Source: Phytohabitans aurantiacus (lineage in GTDB: Bacteria; Actinomycetota; Actinomycetes; Mycobacteriales; Micromonosporaceae). From it: a stretch of DNA of 64,000 nucleotides. The notes under the pieces were generated by a model. The model saw only the letters and a program-made list of their open reading frames with translations, did not search any database and had not been told where the DNA came from. Both the position numbers and the translations under genes were made by a program. This document shows, piece by piece, positions 1 to 7,479 of the stretch (within the stretch, counting starts at the first letter, position 1; each line of letters begins with the position of its first letter). The stretch is from positions 1 to 64,000 of the forward strand of contig NZ_BSDI01000051.1 of the NCBI RefSeq assembly GCF_027923225.1, in the 5' to 3' direction.

Positions 1-98
1 GCAGCGCGGCGCGTGCAGCGCGGCGCGTGCAGCGCGGCGCGTGCAGCGCGGCGCGTGCAGCGCGGCGCGTGCAGCGCGGCGCGTGCAGCGCGGCGCGT
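1..98. repeat. 14-bp tandem repeat, 7 perfect copies
   Basis: Seven head-to-tail copies of gcagcgcggcgcgt fill bases 1-98, and the array may continue beyond the left edge. It decays into related GC-rich sequence (gcgtggggtggg and similar) up to about 170. The 14-bp unit is not a multiple of three, and no plausible gene runs through it. It lies 3' of the small minus-strand gene ending at 226. It could be a replication-slippage array or part of a GC-rich terminator; I see no evidence of a specific function. Confidence 0.9.
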
Positions 99-225
99 GG
101 GGTGGGTAGACGCGACGCGTGGGGCGCGGGGCGTGGGTGGTGGGCGCGGAGGGTGAGGCTGCGGGAGCGACGGTATGGAGCGCGGCGGGCGTCGCGGTAG
201 CTCAATAGCTCCTGGAACAGATCGG

Positions 226-564
226 TCAGGGGCGTTCCCACTCGAGCTTGACCACGACGGACGCCTCGCCCGTCGCCTTGGCCAGGATCGTCGTCAGGCC
301 CGTCGTCTCGACGCCCAGCTTGAGCCCGAACTCGACGCCGTAGCGGCGCGGCGGGTCGGGCAGCGCCTCGGCCAGCGACTCGGACAGGAACTGGCTGATC
401 CGCGTGATGTCGCCGCGGATGTCGTCGAAACGCAGGCGCCGCCGGCTCGCGTCGCCGCCGGAGGATGTCGTGGTCACCTCGGCGAGGATCGCGGTGCCGT
501 CGGGTAGTTCAATGGGGACGGTCCTGGTGTGCTGAGGCGAAGTATGCGGCACCTGGTCGGGCAT
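226..564 (-). CDS. TCAD1-type (CU044_2847 family) small protein
   Basis: A 112-residue protein. After a short tail it has the pattern VPIELPDGTAILAEV, an acidic/helical centre (FDDIRGDITRISQFLSESL), and a strand-rich end, YGVEFGLKLGVETTGL followed by VVVKLEWE. This matches the trypsin-co-occurring domain 1 described in bacterial conflict systems, where it accompanies trypsin-NACHT and other trypsin-fused NTPases. The ATG at 564 is preferred over the longer frame from 615 because the conserved part begins just after it. It is divergent from the trypsin-NACHT gene (start 609), so the two share a very short intergenic region. Its likely role is a regulatory or substrate partner of the protease-NTPase, which is inference from family context. 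Its biochemical activity is unknown. Confidence 0.75.
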   Translation of the reverse strand: MPDQVPHTSPQHTRTVPIELPDGTAILAEVTTTSSGGDASRRRLRFDDIRGDITRISQFLSESLAEALPDPPRRYGVEFGLKLGVETTGLTTILAKATGEASVVVKLEWERP

Positions 565-608
565 GCCAGGACTATCGCATGTCCGACCTGGACGGAGAAG
601 GGCGGTCG

Positions 609-3600
609 ATGGCACTGCAGGCGTCTTCGATGGCCGATGTCGTCCGTGACTCCACCGTGTCGCTGTGGGACGGCGAGGATTTTCTCGGCAGCGGGTTCTT
701 CATCGAGCCGCACCTGATCGTCACCTGCGCGCACGTCGTGTGGGACTGTGCCGACCGGGTCGGTGTGCGGTGGCGCGAGCACCGGTTCGCCGGCGATGTC
801 GTGGTCCGCGAGCCGGCGGCCCGCGGCGACGGGAGGTTCTACCCGCATCCGGACATCGCGTTCGTCCGGGCGCCGGCCGCGCCGGACCATCCGGTCGCGC
901 GGTTGGCCGGTGACCTCACGATCCCTCCCGAACTGTCCGCGTACGGGTTCAGCGCGGAAACGCCGGACGCCGGTGTCGCGCGGGACACGGCCGGCCTGGA
1001 AGTCGTCGGGCGCAGCGGCCAGTTCCTGCGGCTCAAGGGCGACGAGATCGTCGACGGCATGAGCGGGGCGCCGGCGCTCGACGTGCGCACCGGCCTCGTG
1101 TACGGGGTCATCAAGGGCTCCCGCGACTACGGTGGCCCGCGCGGCGGGTGGATCGTGCAGGCGACCGACGTGGCGCTGGTGCGGGCCAGCCACGCCCGGG
1201 TGCTCGGGCCGCGCGTCGAGCCGGTGGCGCCCCGCATCCGGCCCGGACGGGGCAGCCCGCTGCACGACCTGCTCGTCGCGCAGTGCCGCGCGGCCGAACG
1301 GCTGCCGTACCGGCTGGTCGACGGCCCGGCTCCCCCGCTGTCCACCGTCTACGTGCGGCAGCGGGCCGCACCCCGGTACGCCGCGCCGGGGCGGGACGCG
1401 CCCGTGCGCTCGGTCGCCGACGTGCTGCGCCGCCACCGGCACACGCTGGTCGTCGGCGGCCCGGGCGCGGGCAAGTCGGCGCTGGTGCAGCACATCGTCG
1501 CGGAGACCGCCGGCTGGTGGCTCGACCCGCATGGCGAGACGCCCGCGCCGTACGGGCCGGCGCTGGCACTGCGGGTACCGGCGGCCGCGATGCTGGGCCG
1601 CCAGCCGTGGCTGGAGTTGCTCGCGGGCGCGGTCGAACGGGACCTGTCCGACTACCTCGACCGCGGCGTCGACCCCGAGACCCTCGACCCGGCCGCGATG
1701 CCGGGAGTCGAGTGGCTGCTGCTGGTGGACGGGCTCGACGAGGTGTACGACCGCGACCAGCGGCAGCGGCTGATCGACGTACTGGGAAACCGGGTGGCCG
1801 AGTACGGCTCGTCGTGGCGGTTCCTGGTGACGACCCGCCCCCTGTTCGGCCAGGAGCTGGCGGGGCTCGGGGCGCACCTGCCCGACCCGTCGGCGGGGTC
1901 GCGGTTCGGCGACTACGAGCTGCGCCTGTTCGACCGGCCGGGGCTGCGGCGCTTCGCGCGGGCGTGGTTCACGGCGCGTACGCCGCGCGGCTGGCAGCGC
2001 AACGCGGCCGCTTACCTCGACGAGATCGACGTGCGCCGGCTGGATCCGCTGGTGCGGGTGCCACTGCTCGCGACGATCGCCGCTGTGGTGTTCGAGGACC
2101 GTCCACAAGGGCCGCTGCCGATGAGCCGCACCGGCCTGTACGAGCGGTTCGTCACCAACCTCGTCTACGCCCGCCAGCGCCGCGAGAATCTGCGTCGCGT
2201 CCTCACCGACCAGCTTTCCGTGTACGGGCCGAGCGCCGGCCGCCTCGTCGACGTGCTGTTCGACGGCACCGAGCGGCTGCTGGAAGACGTGGCCCATCAC
2301 CGGCTGGAGGCGGACGAGCGGGTCACCACCATCGCCCTCGCCGAGGACTGGCTCCGCCGCCAGGACGCGGCTGTCGCCGGAGTACCGGAGCTGTCCCGGC
2401 ACCTGCGCACGATGCTGCAGGGCACCGGCCTGCTGACCGTCGCGGGCGACGACCTGCGCTTCATCCACCGGGGCTTCGCGGAGTACCTGGCCGCCGGTTA
2501 CAGCGTCCGCACCGGCTGGAGCGCACGCGACTGGCTGCGGCGGGTGCGTCGGGACGGCATCACGAACCTCGACATGTTCCGCCTCATCCGGTGGGCCGAC
2601 GCGGGCAACGACGCGGAACCCGTGCTGCGCCGGCTGCTGCGGGTCCGGCTGGCCCGCCGCCCGCCGTTCGTCCGGCGCCCGAACCTGCTGGAGTTCTGCG
2701 CGGTCCTGCGGGACGGCCTGCCGCTGCCCGAGGGGGCGGCGGCGCGGCTGGCCACGGCCGGCTTCGCCGCGGTACGGCGGTTGCGGGTCGTCGACGAGTC
2801 GGCGCTGCCCGCCCTGACGTACGCCCTACGGTCGCTGCACGCGCGGTCGACAGGGTCGGAGCACCTCCTCCGGCTGGCCCGCGACGGGCGCGCCGCGCCG
2901 GTCAAGCGCATCGCCGCCGCCCGGGCCCTGATCCTCACCGGGATCGAGGGCGATCACCGGGCGGCTGTCGGCGCCCTCGACGCGCTCCTCACCAGCAGCG
3001 GTCCCGACGACGCCGGCGGGCTGTGGGCCGCGTACACGATCGCGTCCGTGGGCGACGCCGGCGCGCGCCAGCGGGCCACCGACCACCTCACCTGGGCGGT
3101 GGCGGCCGCCCGCGACGCGGAGAGCCGGGTGCGGGCCGCGGTTTTCCTGACCGAGCTCGGCCACGGCAGCACCGTCGACCGTCAACTGCTCATCCAGGCG
3201 GTCAACCCGACCCGCACCCCGGCCCAGGGCCTGGAGTCCGTCGAGGCGCTGCGGCTGGTCGGCCCCGCCGGCCGCGGGGCACCGGTCACGGAACGCATCG
3301 CGGACGTACGCCAGCATCTGCGCGCCACGGCGCTGTCGCTCGTCGCGGTGCCCGAGAGGGCCACCCCGGAGGCGCTCGTCGTCGACGACCTCACCGGGCT
3401 CTCCGAAGGGGCGGCGCGGTTGGCCGCCCACGACCCGACGGCGGCCGGCCGCATCCTCGCCGCTGCCCTCGCCGAGGGCGGCATCACCGCCGGGGACGGC
3501 ATCTACCTCGCCGAAATCCTCCGCGACGATCACCACGACGCGACCGCCGACATGATCGCTGGCGCCGTCGCGTCGCGGGCGCCGGCAACGTCGGTCCTAT

Positions 3601-5108
3601 CCACGCCGGAACTGGCCGTACGTGCGGCGGACAGCACCGAAATCCCCAACGATCGACTGGTGGCGATCAGTTACCTCCGGGACGAGGAGCCCGACGCGGC
3701 GGGCTGGCTGGAGATGGCCTGGCACGCCGACCCGGTGGTGCCGCTGCTCGCGAAGGTCGCGGAGGCGCTCGCGCTCGCCCGCGAGCACGGCCGCTACGAC
3801 CTTGCCTTCGACCGCCTGCACGGATACGCGCGCGACCAGGGCCTGCGACGCCGCCAGCGCCTCGTCGCGTGGCTCGGCTCGGTCGCCCTCGAACTCGACG
3901 AGCTCACCTTCCGGCTCGGCCTGCCCACCGGTCCGGTGTGGAGGGACAACGCCGCGGAGCAGGAGCTGCTGACCGAGCGCTATCGCTGGCTGCGCGCGGG
4001 TGGCAGTACCGAGGAGGCGCTCGCGCGGGCCGCGGAGGCCGCGGCGTCGGCGGACGTGGCGGAGGCGATCCGCGGCGCACTGTCCCCTGTGGATGAAACA
4101 CCGGCGCCGGCGCCGGGCGCCGACCTCGCCGCCGCGCGCGCCGCGATGACCGCCCGCGCCGAGTCGCTTCGCATCGTCGTACCGGCCGGGCAGGCCAATC
4201 CAGATTGGACAGACAGCGGCCTGGCTGCCAGCATCGGCGAGGCCGCGGCGGCGAAAGCAGACGCGGTACTCGTCGAGGTGCTGGCCGATGACCGGGTCGC
4301 CACCCGGGAGGAGCAGCGACTCGCCCGCGCGAGCGCCACCCGCTCCTGTCCCTGGTTCGCCCGGCTGGTCCGCGAGGTGTACGACCACGAGGGCCCCGAA
4401 CGCGCCGCCCGGCTGGCCCTCGCCGTCGCACTGCGGGACGTGGCCGACCAGTACCCGAAACGCCGCCGGATCCGGCTCCCGTCCAGCCAGTCCTGGCACG
4501 CGATGCGGGTCGCCGTGCGGCGGACGGCGTGGAGCTTCGGGCTGGCCATGCTCGCGCTCTACGCCGCGACCTTCGTCGGCGCCGCCGTCCCGCTGCTCGA
4601 CGATCCCGGCGTGCTTACCGCGGCGGGCGTCGCCCGGATCGCCGAGGTACAGGCCCAGATCGCGCTGCCGGCCCTGGTCGTGATGGGTTGCCTGATCCTG
4701 CTACCGCGCCGCCTCTCCACCACCGCACGCCGTGCCCGGCTTTCCATCTGGGCGGCCGGCGCGCTCGCCGCGTATCTGAGCGATGTGGACGGTGGTGTGC
4801 TGCGCCCGCCGCCGTGGCCCGGTGTCGAGGATTTCCTGCGCGGCACCGGTGAGCTGCTGGTGGGGTTCCTGCCCGCCGGGCCCCAGCCGGCGCTGGTGCT
4901 CGCGGCGGCCGGCCTCGCCACCGCCATCGCGACCGCGCACCTGCCGTTCCGGCTCCCGGCGGCACGGCGCCGCTCGCCGCTGCGCGCCGCCGTCAAGACG
5001 GCGGCGATCGCCGCCACGGCGTGGTGGTCGCTCTCCCTGACCCTCGGCGACCTGAGCGCGGCGGCGAACGCGATCCTCGACGCCATCGCCGCCACCGGCC
5101 TGCCCTGA
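609..5108 (+). CDS. Trypsin-like protease-NACHT NTPase with C-terminal membrane segments (STAND protein)
   Basis: A 1,499-residue multidomain protein. Residues about 10-195 form a trypsin-like protease with a visible triad: H42 (TCAHVV), D82 (HPDIAFV), S152 (DGMSGAPALD). A YVRQ-type lead-in precedes a NACHT NTPase with Walker A GGPGAGKS at 283-290 and Walker B LLLVDGLDE at 370-378. Residues about 560-1250 are helical, HEAT/TPR-like repeats of alanine- and arginine-rich helices, and probably sense the trigger. From about 1305 to the end there are four or five hydrophobic segments, so the protein is probably membrane-tethered. The start at 609 is chosen for the GGAGAAGGG ribosome site just upstream; an in-frame ATG at 579 is possible. 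The divergent TCAD1 gene and downstream Sir2 suggest a conflict/defence locus (inference). All catalytic motifs look intact. Confidence 0.85.
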   Translation: MALQASSMADVVRDSTVSLWDGEDFLGSGFFIEPHLIVTCAHVVWDCADRVGVRWREHRFAGDVVVREPAARGDGRFYPHPDIAFVRAPAAPDHPVARLAGDLTIPPELSAYGFSAETPDAGVARDTAGLEVVGRSGQFLRLKGDEIVDGMSGAPALDVRTGLVYGVIKGSRDYGGPRGGWIVQATDVALVRASHARVLGPRVEPVAPRIRPGRGSPLHDLLVAQCRAAERLPYRLVDGPAPPLSTVYVRQRAAPRYAAPGRDAPVRSVADVLRRHRHTLVVGGPGAGKSALVQHIVAETAGWWLDPHGETPAPYGPALALRVPAAAMLGRQPWLELLAGAVERDLSDYLDRGVDPETLDPAAMPGVEWLLLVDGLDEVYDRDQRQRLIDVLGNRVAEYGSSWRFLVTTRPLFGQELAGLGAHLPDPSAGSRFGDYELRLFDRPGLRRFARAWFTARTPRGWQRNAAAYLDEIDVRRLDPLVRVPLLATIAAVVFEDRPQGPLPMSRTGLYERFVTNLVYARQRRENLRRVLTDQLSVYGPSAGRLVDVLFDGTERLLEDVAHHRLEADERVTTIALAEDWLRRQDAAVAGVPELSRHLRTMLQGTGLLTVAGDDLRFIHRGFAEYLAAGYSVRTGWSARDWLRRVRRDGITNLDMFRLIRWADAGNDAEPVLRRLLRVRLARRPPFVRRPNLLEFCAVLRDGLPLPEGAAARLATAGFAAVRRLRVVDESALPALTYALRSLHARSTGSEHLLRLARDGRAAPVKRIAAARALILTGIEGDHRAAVGALDALLTSSGPDDAGGLWAAYTIASVGDAGARQRATDHLTWAVAAARDAESRVRAAVFLTELGHGSTVDRQLLIQAVNPTRTPAQGLESVEALRLVGPAGRGAPVTERIADVRQHLRATALSLVAVPERATPEALVVDDLTGLSEGAARLAAHDPTAAGRILAAALAEGGITAGDGIYLAEILRDDHHDATADMIAGAVASRAPATSVLSTPELAVRAADSTEIPNDRLVAISYLRDEEPDAAGWLEMAWHADPVVPLLAKVAEALALAREHGRYDLAFDRLHGYARDQGLRRRQRLVAWLGSVALELDELTFRLGLPTGPVWRDNAAEQELLTERYRWLRAGGSTEEALARAAEAAASADVAEAIRGALSPVDETPAPAPGADLAAARAAMTARAESLRIVVPAGQANPDWTDSGLAASIGEAAAAKADAVLVEVLADDRVATREEQRLARASATRSCPWFARLVREVYDHEGPERAARLALAVALRDVADQYPKRRRIRLPSSQSWHAMRVAVRRTAWSFGLAMLALYAATFVGAAVPLLDDPGVLTAAGVARIAEVQAQIALPALVVMGCLILLPRRLSTTARRARLSIWAAGALAAYLSDVDGGVLRPPPWPGVEDFLRGTGELLVGFLPAGPQPALVLAAAGLATAIATAHLPFRLPAARRRSPLRAAVKTAAIAATAWWSLSLTLGDLSAAANAILDAIAATGLP

Positions 5109-5134
5109 TCGCGCGGGCCTGGCAAGATGGCCGG

Positions 5135-5887
5135 GTGGGAGATACCGCAGCGTCACTGCTCCGCGACGCCCGCAAGGTGGTGGTGTTCACCGGTGCCGGC
5201 ATCTCGGCGGAGAGTGGCGTGCCGACGTTCCGCGACGCTCTCACGGGGCTGTGGGCGCGCTTCGACGCCGAGACGCTGGCGACGCCACGCGCCTTCCGCG
5301 ACGATCCCGCCCTGGTGTGGGGCTGGTACGAGTGGCGGCGCGGCCAGGTCCGGCGGACCCGGCCGAACGCCGGGCACGAGGCGGTCGCGGCGATCGAGGC
5401 CCGCGCGCCGCACTGCACGCTGGTCACGCAGAACGTCGACGACCTGCACGAGCGGGCCGGCTCGGCCGCGCCGGTGCACCTGCACGGCAGCCTCTTCGCG
5501 CCGCGCTGCTCGTTCTGCGGCCTACCGGCGTCCTTTGTAGACGATCTGCCGGCTGACGGCAGCCACAAGGTAGAGCCGCCGATGTGCGAGCGGTGCGGGT
5601 CGGCGGTACGGCCGGGTGTGGTGTGGTTCGGTGAGGCACTGCCGGAGGTGGCGCTGGCGGCCGCGGTCGAGGCGGCGTCAGCGTGCGACCTGCTGCTGAG
5701 CGTCGGCACGTCGGCCATGGTGTACCCGGCGGCCGAGATTCCCCAGGTCGCGGCCCGCCTCGGCGCCACCGTGATCCAGGTGAACCCGCGGGAGACGCCG
5801 CTGGACGCGATCGCCGACGTCAACCTGCGCGGTCCCGCCGCGACGGTGCTGCCCGAGCTGGTTCGCGCCGCCTGGGGGCCCGAGTGA
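5135..5887 (+). CDS. Sir2-family NAD-dependent protein deacylase (class III, CobB-like)
   Basis: A 250-residue sirtuin starting at GTG 5135, 26 bases after the NACHT stop. NAD-binding motifs are FTGAGIS (18-24) and QNVDDLH (99-105), the catalytic His is in HLHGS (H117), and a Zn ribbon has C125/C128 and C151/C154. The segment WYEWRRGQVRR carries the Y-x-x-R pair (Y65, R68) that marks class III sirtuins active on succinyl- and malonyl-lysine. It probably removes acyl groups from lysines and consumes NAD. Defence-associated Sir2 domains usually lack the Zn ribbon, so a metabolic or regulatory deacylase is more likely than an abortive-infection NADase. Its last bases overlap the GTG of the next gene, indicating translational coupling. 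Confidence 0.9.
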   Translation: MGDTAASLLRDARKVVVFTGAGISAESGVPTFRDALTGLWARFDAETLATPRAFRDDPALVWGWYEWRRGQVRRTRPNAGHEAVAAIEARAPHCTLVTQNVDDLHERAGSAAPVHLHGSLFAPRCSFCGLPASFVDDLPADGSHKVEPPMCERCGSAVRPGVVWFGEALPEVALAAAVEAASACDLLLSVGTSAMVYPAAEIPQVAARLGATVIQVNPRETPLDAIADVNLRGPAATVLPELVRAAWGPE

Positions 5888-6567
5888 AGCCCAGCGTGGC
5901 GAAGAGGTCGAAGTGGCGCCGGCGGCTGCTCTGGCTCGCCATCGTGGCGGCCGCGGCGACGCTCGCCGCCAGCTCGCCGTGGCTGTGGACGGAGATCTCC
6001 GCGTACGACCACGTCTACGGCGAGTCCGACGCGCCCACCGCCGAGGTCGCCATCGTCCTGGGCACCGAGGTGCTGCCCGACGGCCAACCCAGCACACGCC
6101 TCGCGGGCCGGCTGCAGACCGCGGCCGAGCTGGTACACAGTGGACGGGCGCGGGTCATCCTCGTGTCCGGTGACGGTGGCGGCGTTTCCGGCGACGAACC
6201 CGCGGCGATGACCCGGTACCTGACCGGTCTCGGGATCGACGCGCGGCGCGTCGTGTCCGACCCGTACGGCCTCGACACCTACGACAGTTGCGTGCGCGCC
6301 CGCGACGTGTACGGCGTCGACCGGGCCCTGATCGTCACGCAGTCCTACCACCTGTCGCGCGCCGTGACGCTCTGCCGCCACCTCGACGTCGACGCCGACG
6401 GCGTGGCCGCCCGCTGCGACGGCTGCGGCACCGCCCTGCTCGCGGAGAAGGCTGTGCGCGACTACCTCGCCTGCGGCAAGGCGGCCTGGGACGCGGTGCG
6501 GGGCCGGCCGCCGGCCGTCGACTCCCCCGAAAGCTCGGCGGTGACCGACGCCCTCAAGCTCAGCTAG
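5884..6567 (+). CDS. YdcF/SanA-like DUF218 membrane-anchored protein
   Basis: A 227-residue protein. A basic start (KPSVAKRSKWRRR) is followed by a single membrane segment (about 12-32) and then an extracytoplasmic DUF218 domain with AEVAIVLGTEV, STRLAGRLQTAAEL, VSGDGGGVSGDEPAAMTRYL and ALIVTQSYHLSRAV. This is the SanA/YdcF arrangement, a family linked in other bacteria to envelope integrity and vancomycin sensitivity but without a proven reaction. The GTG at 5884 overlaps the Sir2 stop (GTGA), so the two form an operon. Serine-rich residues at the C-terminus look unstructured. Confidence 0.85.
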   Translation: MKPSVAKRSKWRRRLLWLAIVAAAATLAASSPWLWTEISAYDHVYGESDAPTAEVAIVLGTEVLPDGQPSTRLAGRLQTAAELVHSGRARVILVSGDGGGVSGDEPAAMTRYLTGLGIDARRVVSDPYGLDTYDSCVRARDVYGVDRALIVTQSYHLSRAVTLCRHLDVDADGVAARCDGCGTALLAEKAVRDYLACGKAAWDAVRGRPPAVDSPESSAVTDALKLS

Positions 6568-6634
6568 CGACCACACCGTACGCCGTCCGCGAACACAGCC
6601 CGGGAGCGGCCGTTCACCGCCTAGGTTTGGGCCC

Positions 6635-7471
6635 ATGCGAAAGGTGATCACCAACGAGGGCCGGGTTCTCGCCGTCGAGGAGTGGGGCGTACCGGACGGC
6701 ACGCCGGTGTTCTACGCGCACGGCACGCCAATGAGCCGGCTGGCGCGGTACCCGGACGGCCGGTTGTTCGACGACCTCGGCGTGCGGCTGATCACGTACG
6801 ACCGGCCCGGGTTCGGCGCGTCCGACCCGCACCCCGGACGGCGGGTGGTCGACGCCGCCGGCGACATCGCCGCGATCGCTGACGCATGTGGCGTGGACCG
6901 GTTTCCCCTCTTCGGGGTGTCCGGCGGCGGGCCGCACGCGCTCGCATTCGCAGCCCAGTACCCCGACCGTGTCACCCGGGTCGCCACGCTGGCGTGCCCC
7001 GCGCCGGCCGACGCCGACGGCCTGGACTGGACCGCCGGCATGATGCCCGGCAACCGGGAGAGCGCCGCGGCGGCCAAGCTCGGCCGGGAGGCGCTGGCGT
7101 CCCACATCGCGACCGCCGGCTCGGGCAGCCTCGCCACCCTGCTCCCCGCGGCCGAGCAGGCGGTGCTCGCCCGGCCGGAGGTGAGCGGCATGCTCGCGGC
7201 CGCGTACGCCGAGGCGATCCGCCCGGGGCTCGACGGCTGGATCGACGACGAGCTGGCGCTCTACGCGCTGCCGTGGGGTTTCGACCCGGCCACCGTGGCG
7301 GCGCCGGCACGGGTGTGGCACGGCGACCTCGACACCGTCATACCGGTTGCGCACGCGGTGTGGCTCGCCGGCCGGATGCCCACCGCGACCCTGATCCGCG
7401 GCGCCGAGTCGGCACACGCCGGCCACTTCGACGCCACCCCCGACATCCTCCGCTGGCTCCTTCGCGGTTAG
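6635..7471 (+). CDS. Alpha/beta-hydrolase
   Basis: A 278-residue alpha/beta-hydrolase-fold enzyme. The oxyanion region is FYAHGTPMS (27-34), the nucleophile elbow is GVSGGGP with S96, and the acid is in WHGDLDTVIP. The catalytic His is in SAHAGHFD near the end. No signal peptide is visible, so it is cytoplasmic. Substrate cannot be deduced; proline-iminopeptidase-like and lactonase-like relatives share these motifs. It stands alone between the YdcF gene and the oppositely oriented SARP gene, whose stop is only 9 bases away. Confidence 0.85.
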   Translation: MRKVITNEGRVLAVEEWGVPDGTPVFYAHGTPMSRLARYPDGRLFDDLGVRLITYDRPGFGASDPHPGRRVVDAAGDIAAIADACGVDRFPLFGVSGGGPHALAFAAQYPDRVTRVATLACPAPADADGLDWTAGMMPGNRESAAAAKLGREALASHIATAGSGSLATLLPAAEQAVLARPEVSGMLAAAYAEAIRPGLDGWIDDELALYALPWGFDPATVAAPARVWHGDLDTVIPVAHAVWLAGRMPTATLIRGAESAHAGHFDATPDILRWLLRG

Positions 7472-7479
7472 GGGCTGTC

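Noticed and set aside
1..98. CRISPR-like array
   Set aside because: The units are directly adjacent, with no spacers.
474..2468. 664-codon frame opposite the trypsin-NACHT gene
   Set aside because: Typical antisense shadow of high-GC coding DNA, with Arg/Gly/Ala-rich composition and no domain. The plus strand holds the catalytic motifs.
1148..4096. 982-codon frame in another plus frame within the NACHT gene
   Set aside because: Very Arg/Ala/Gly-rich composition, no motifs; shadow of the real frame.
5135..5887. Sir2 as an abortive-infection NADase
   Set aside because: Zn ribbon and class III residues point to a protein deacylase; kept only as a weak association with the NACHT locus.
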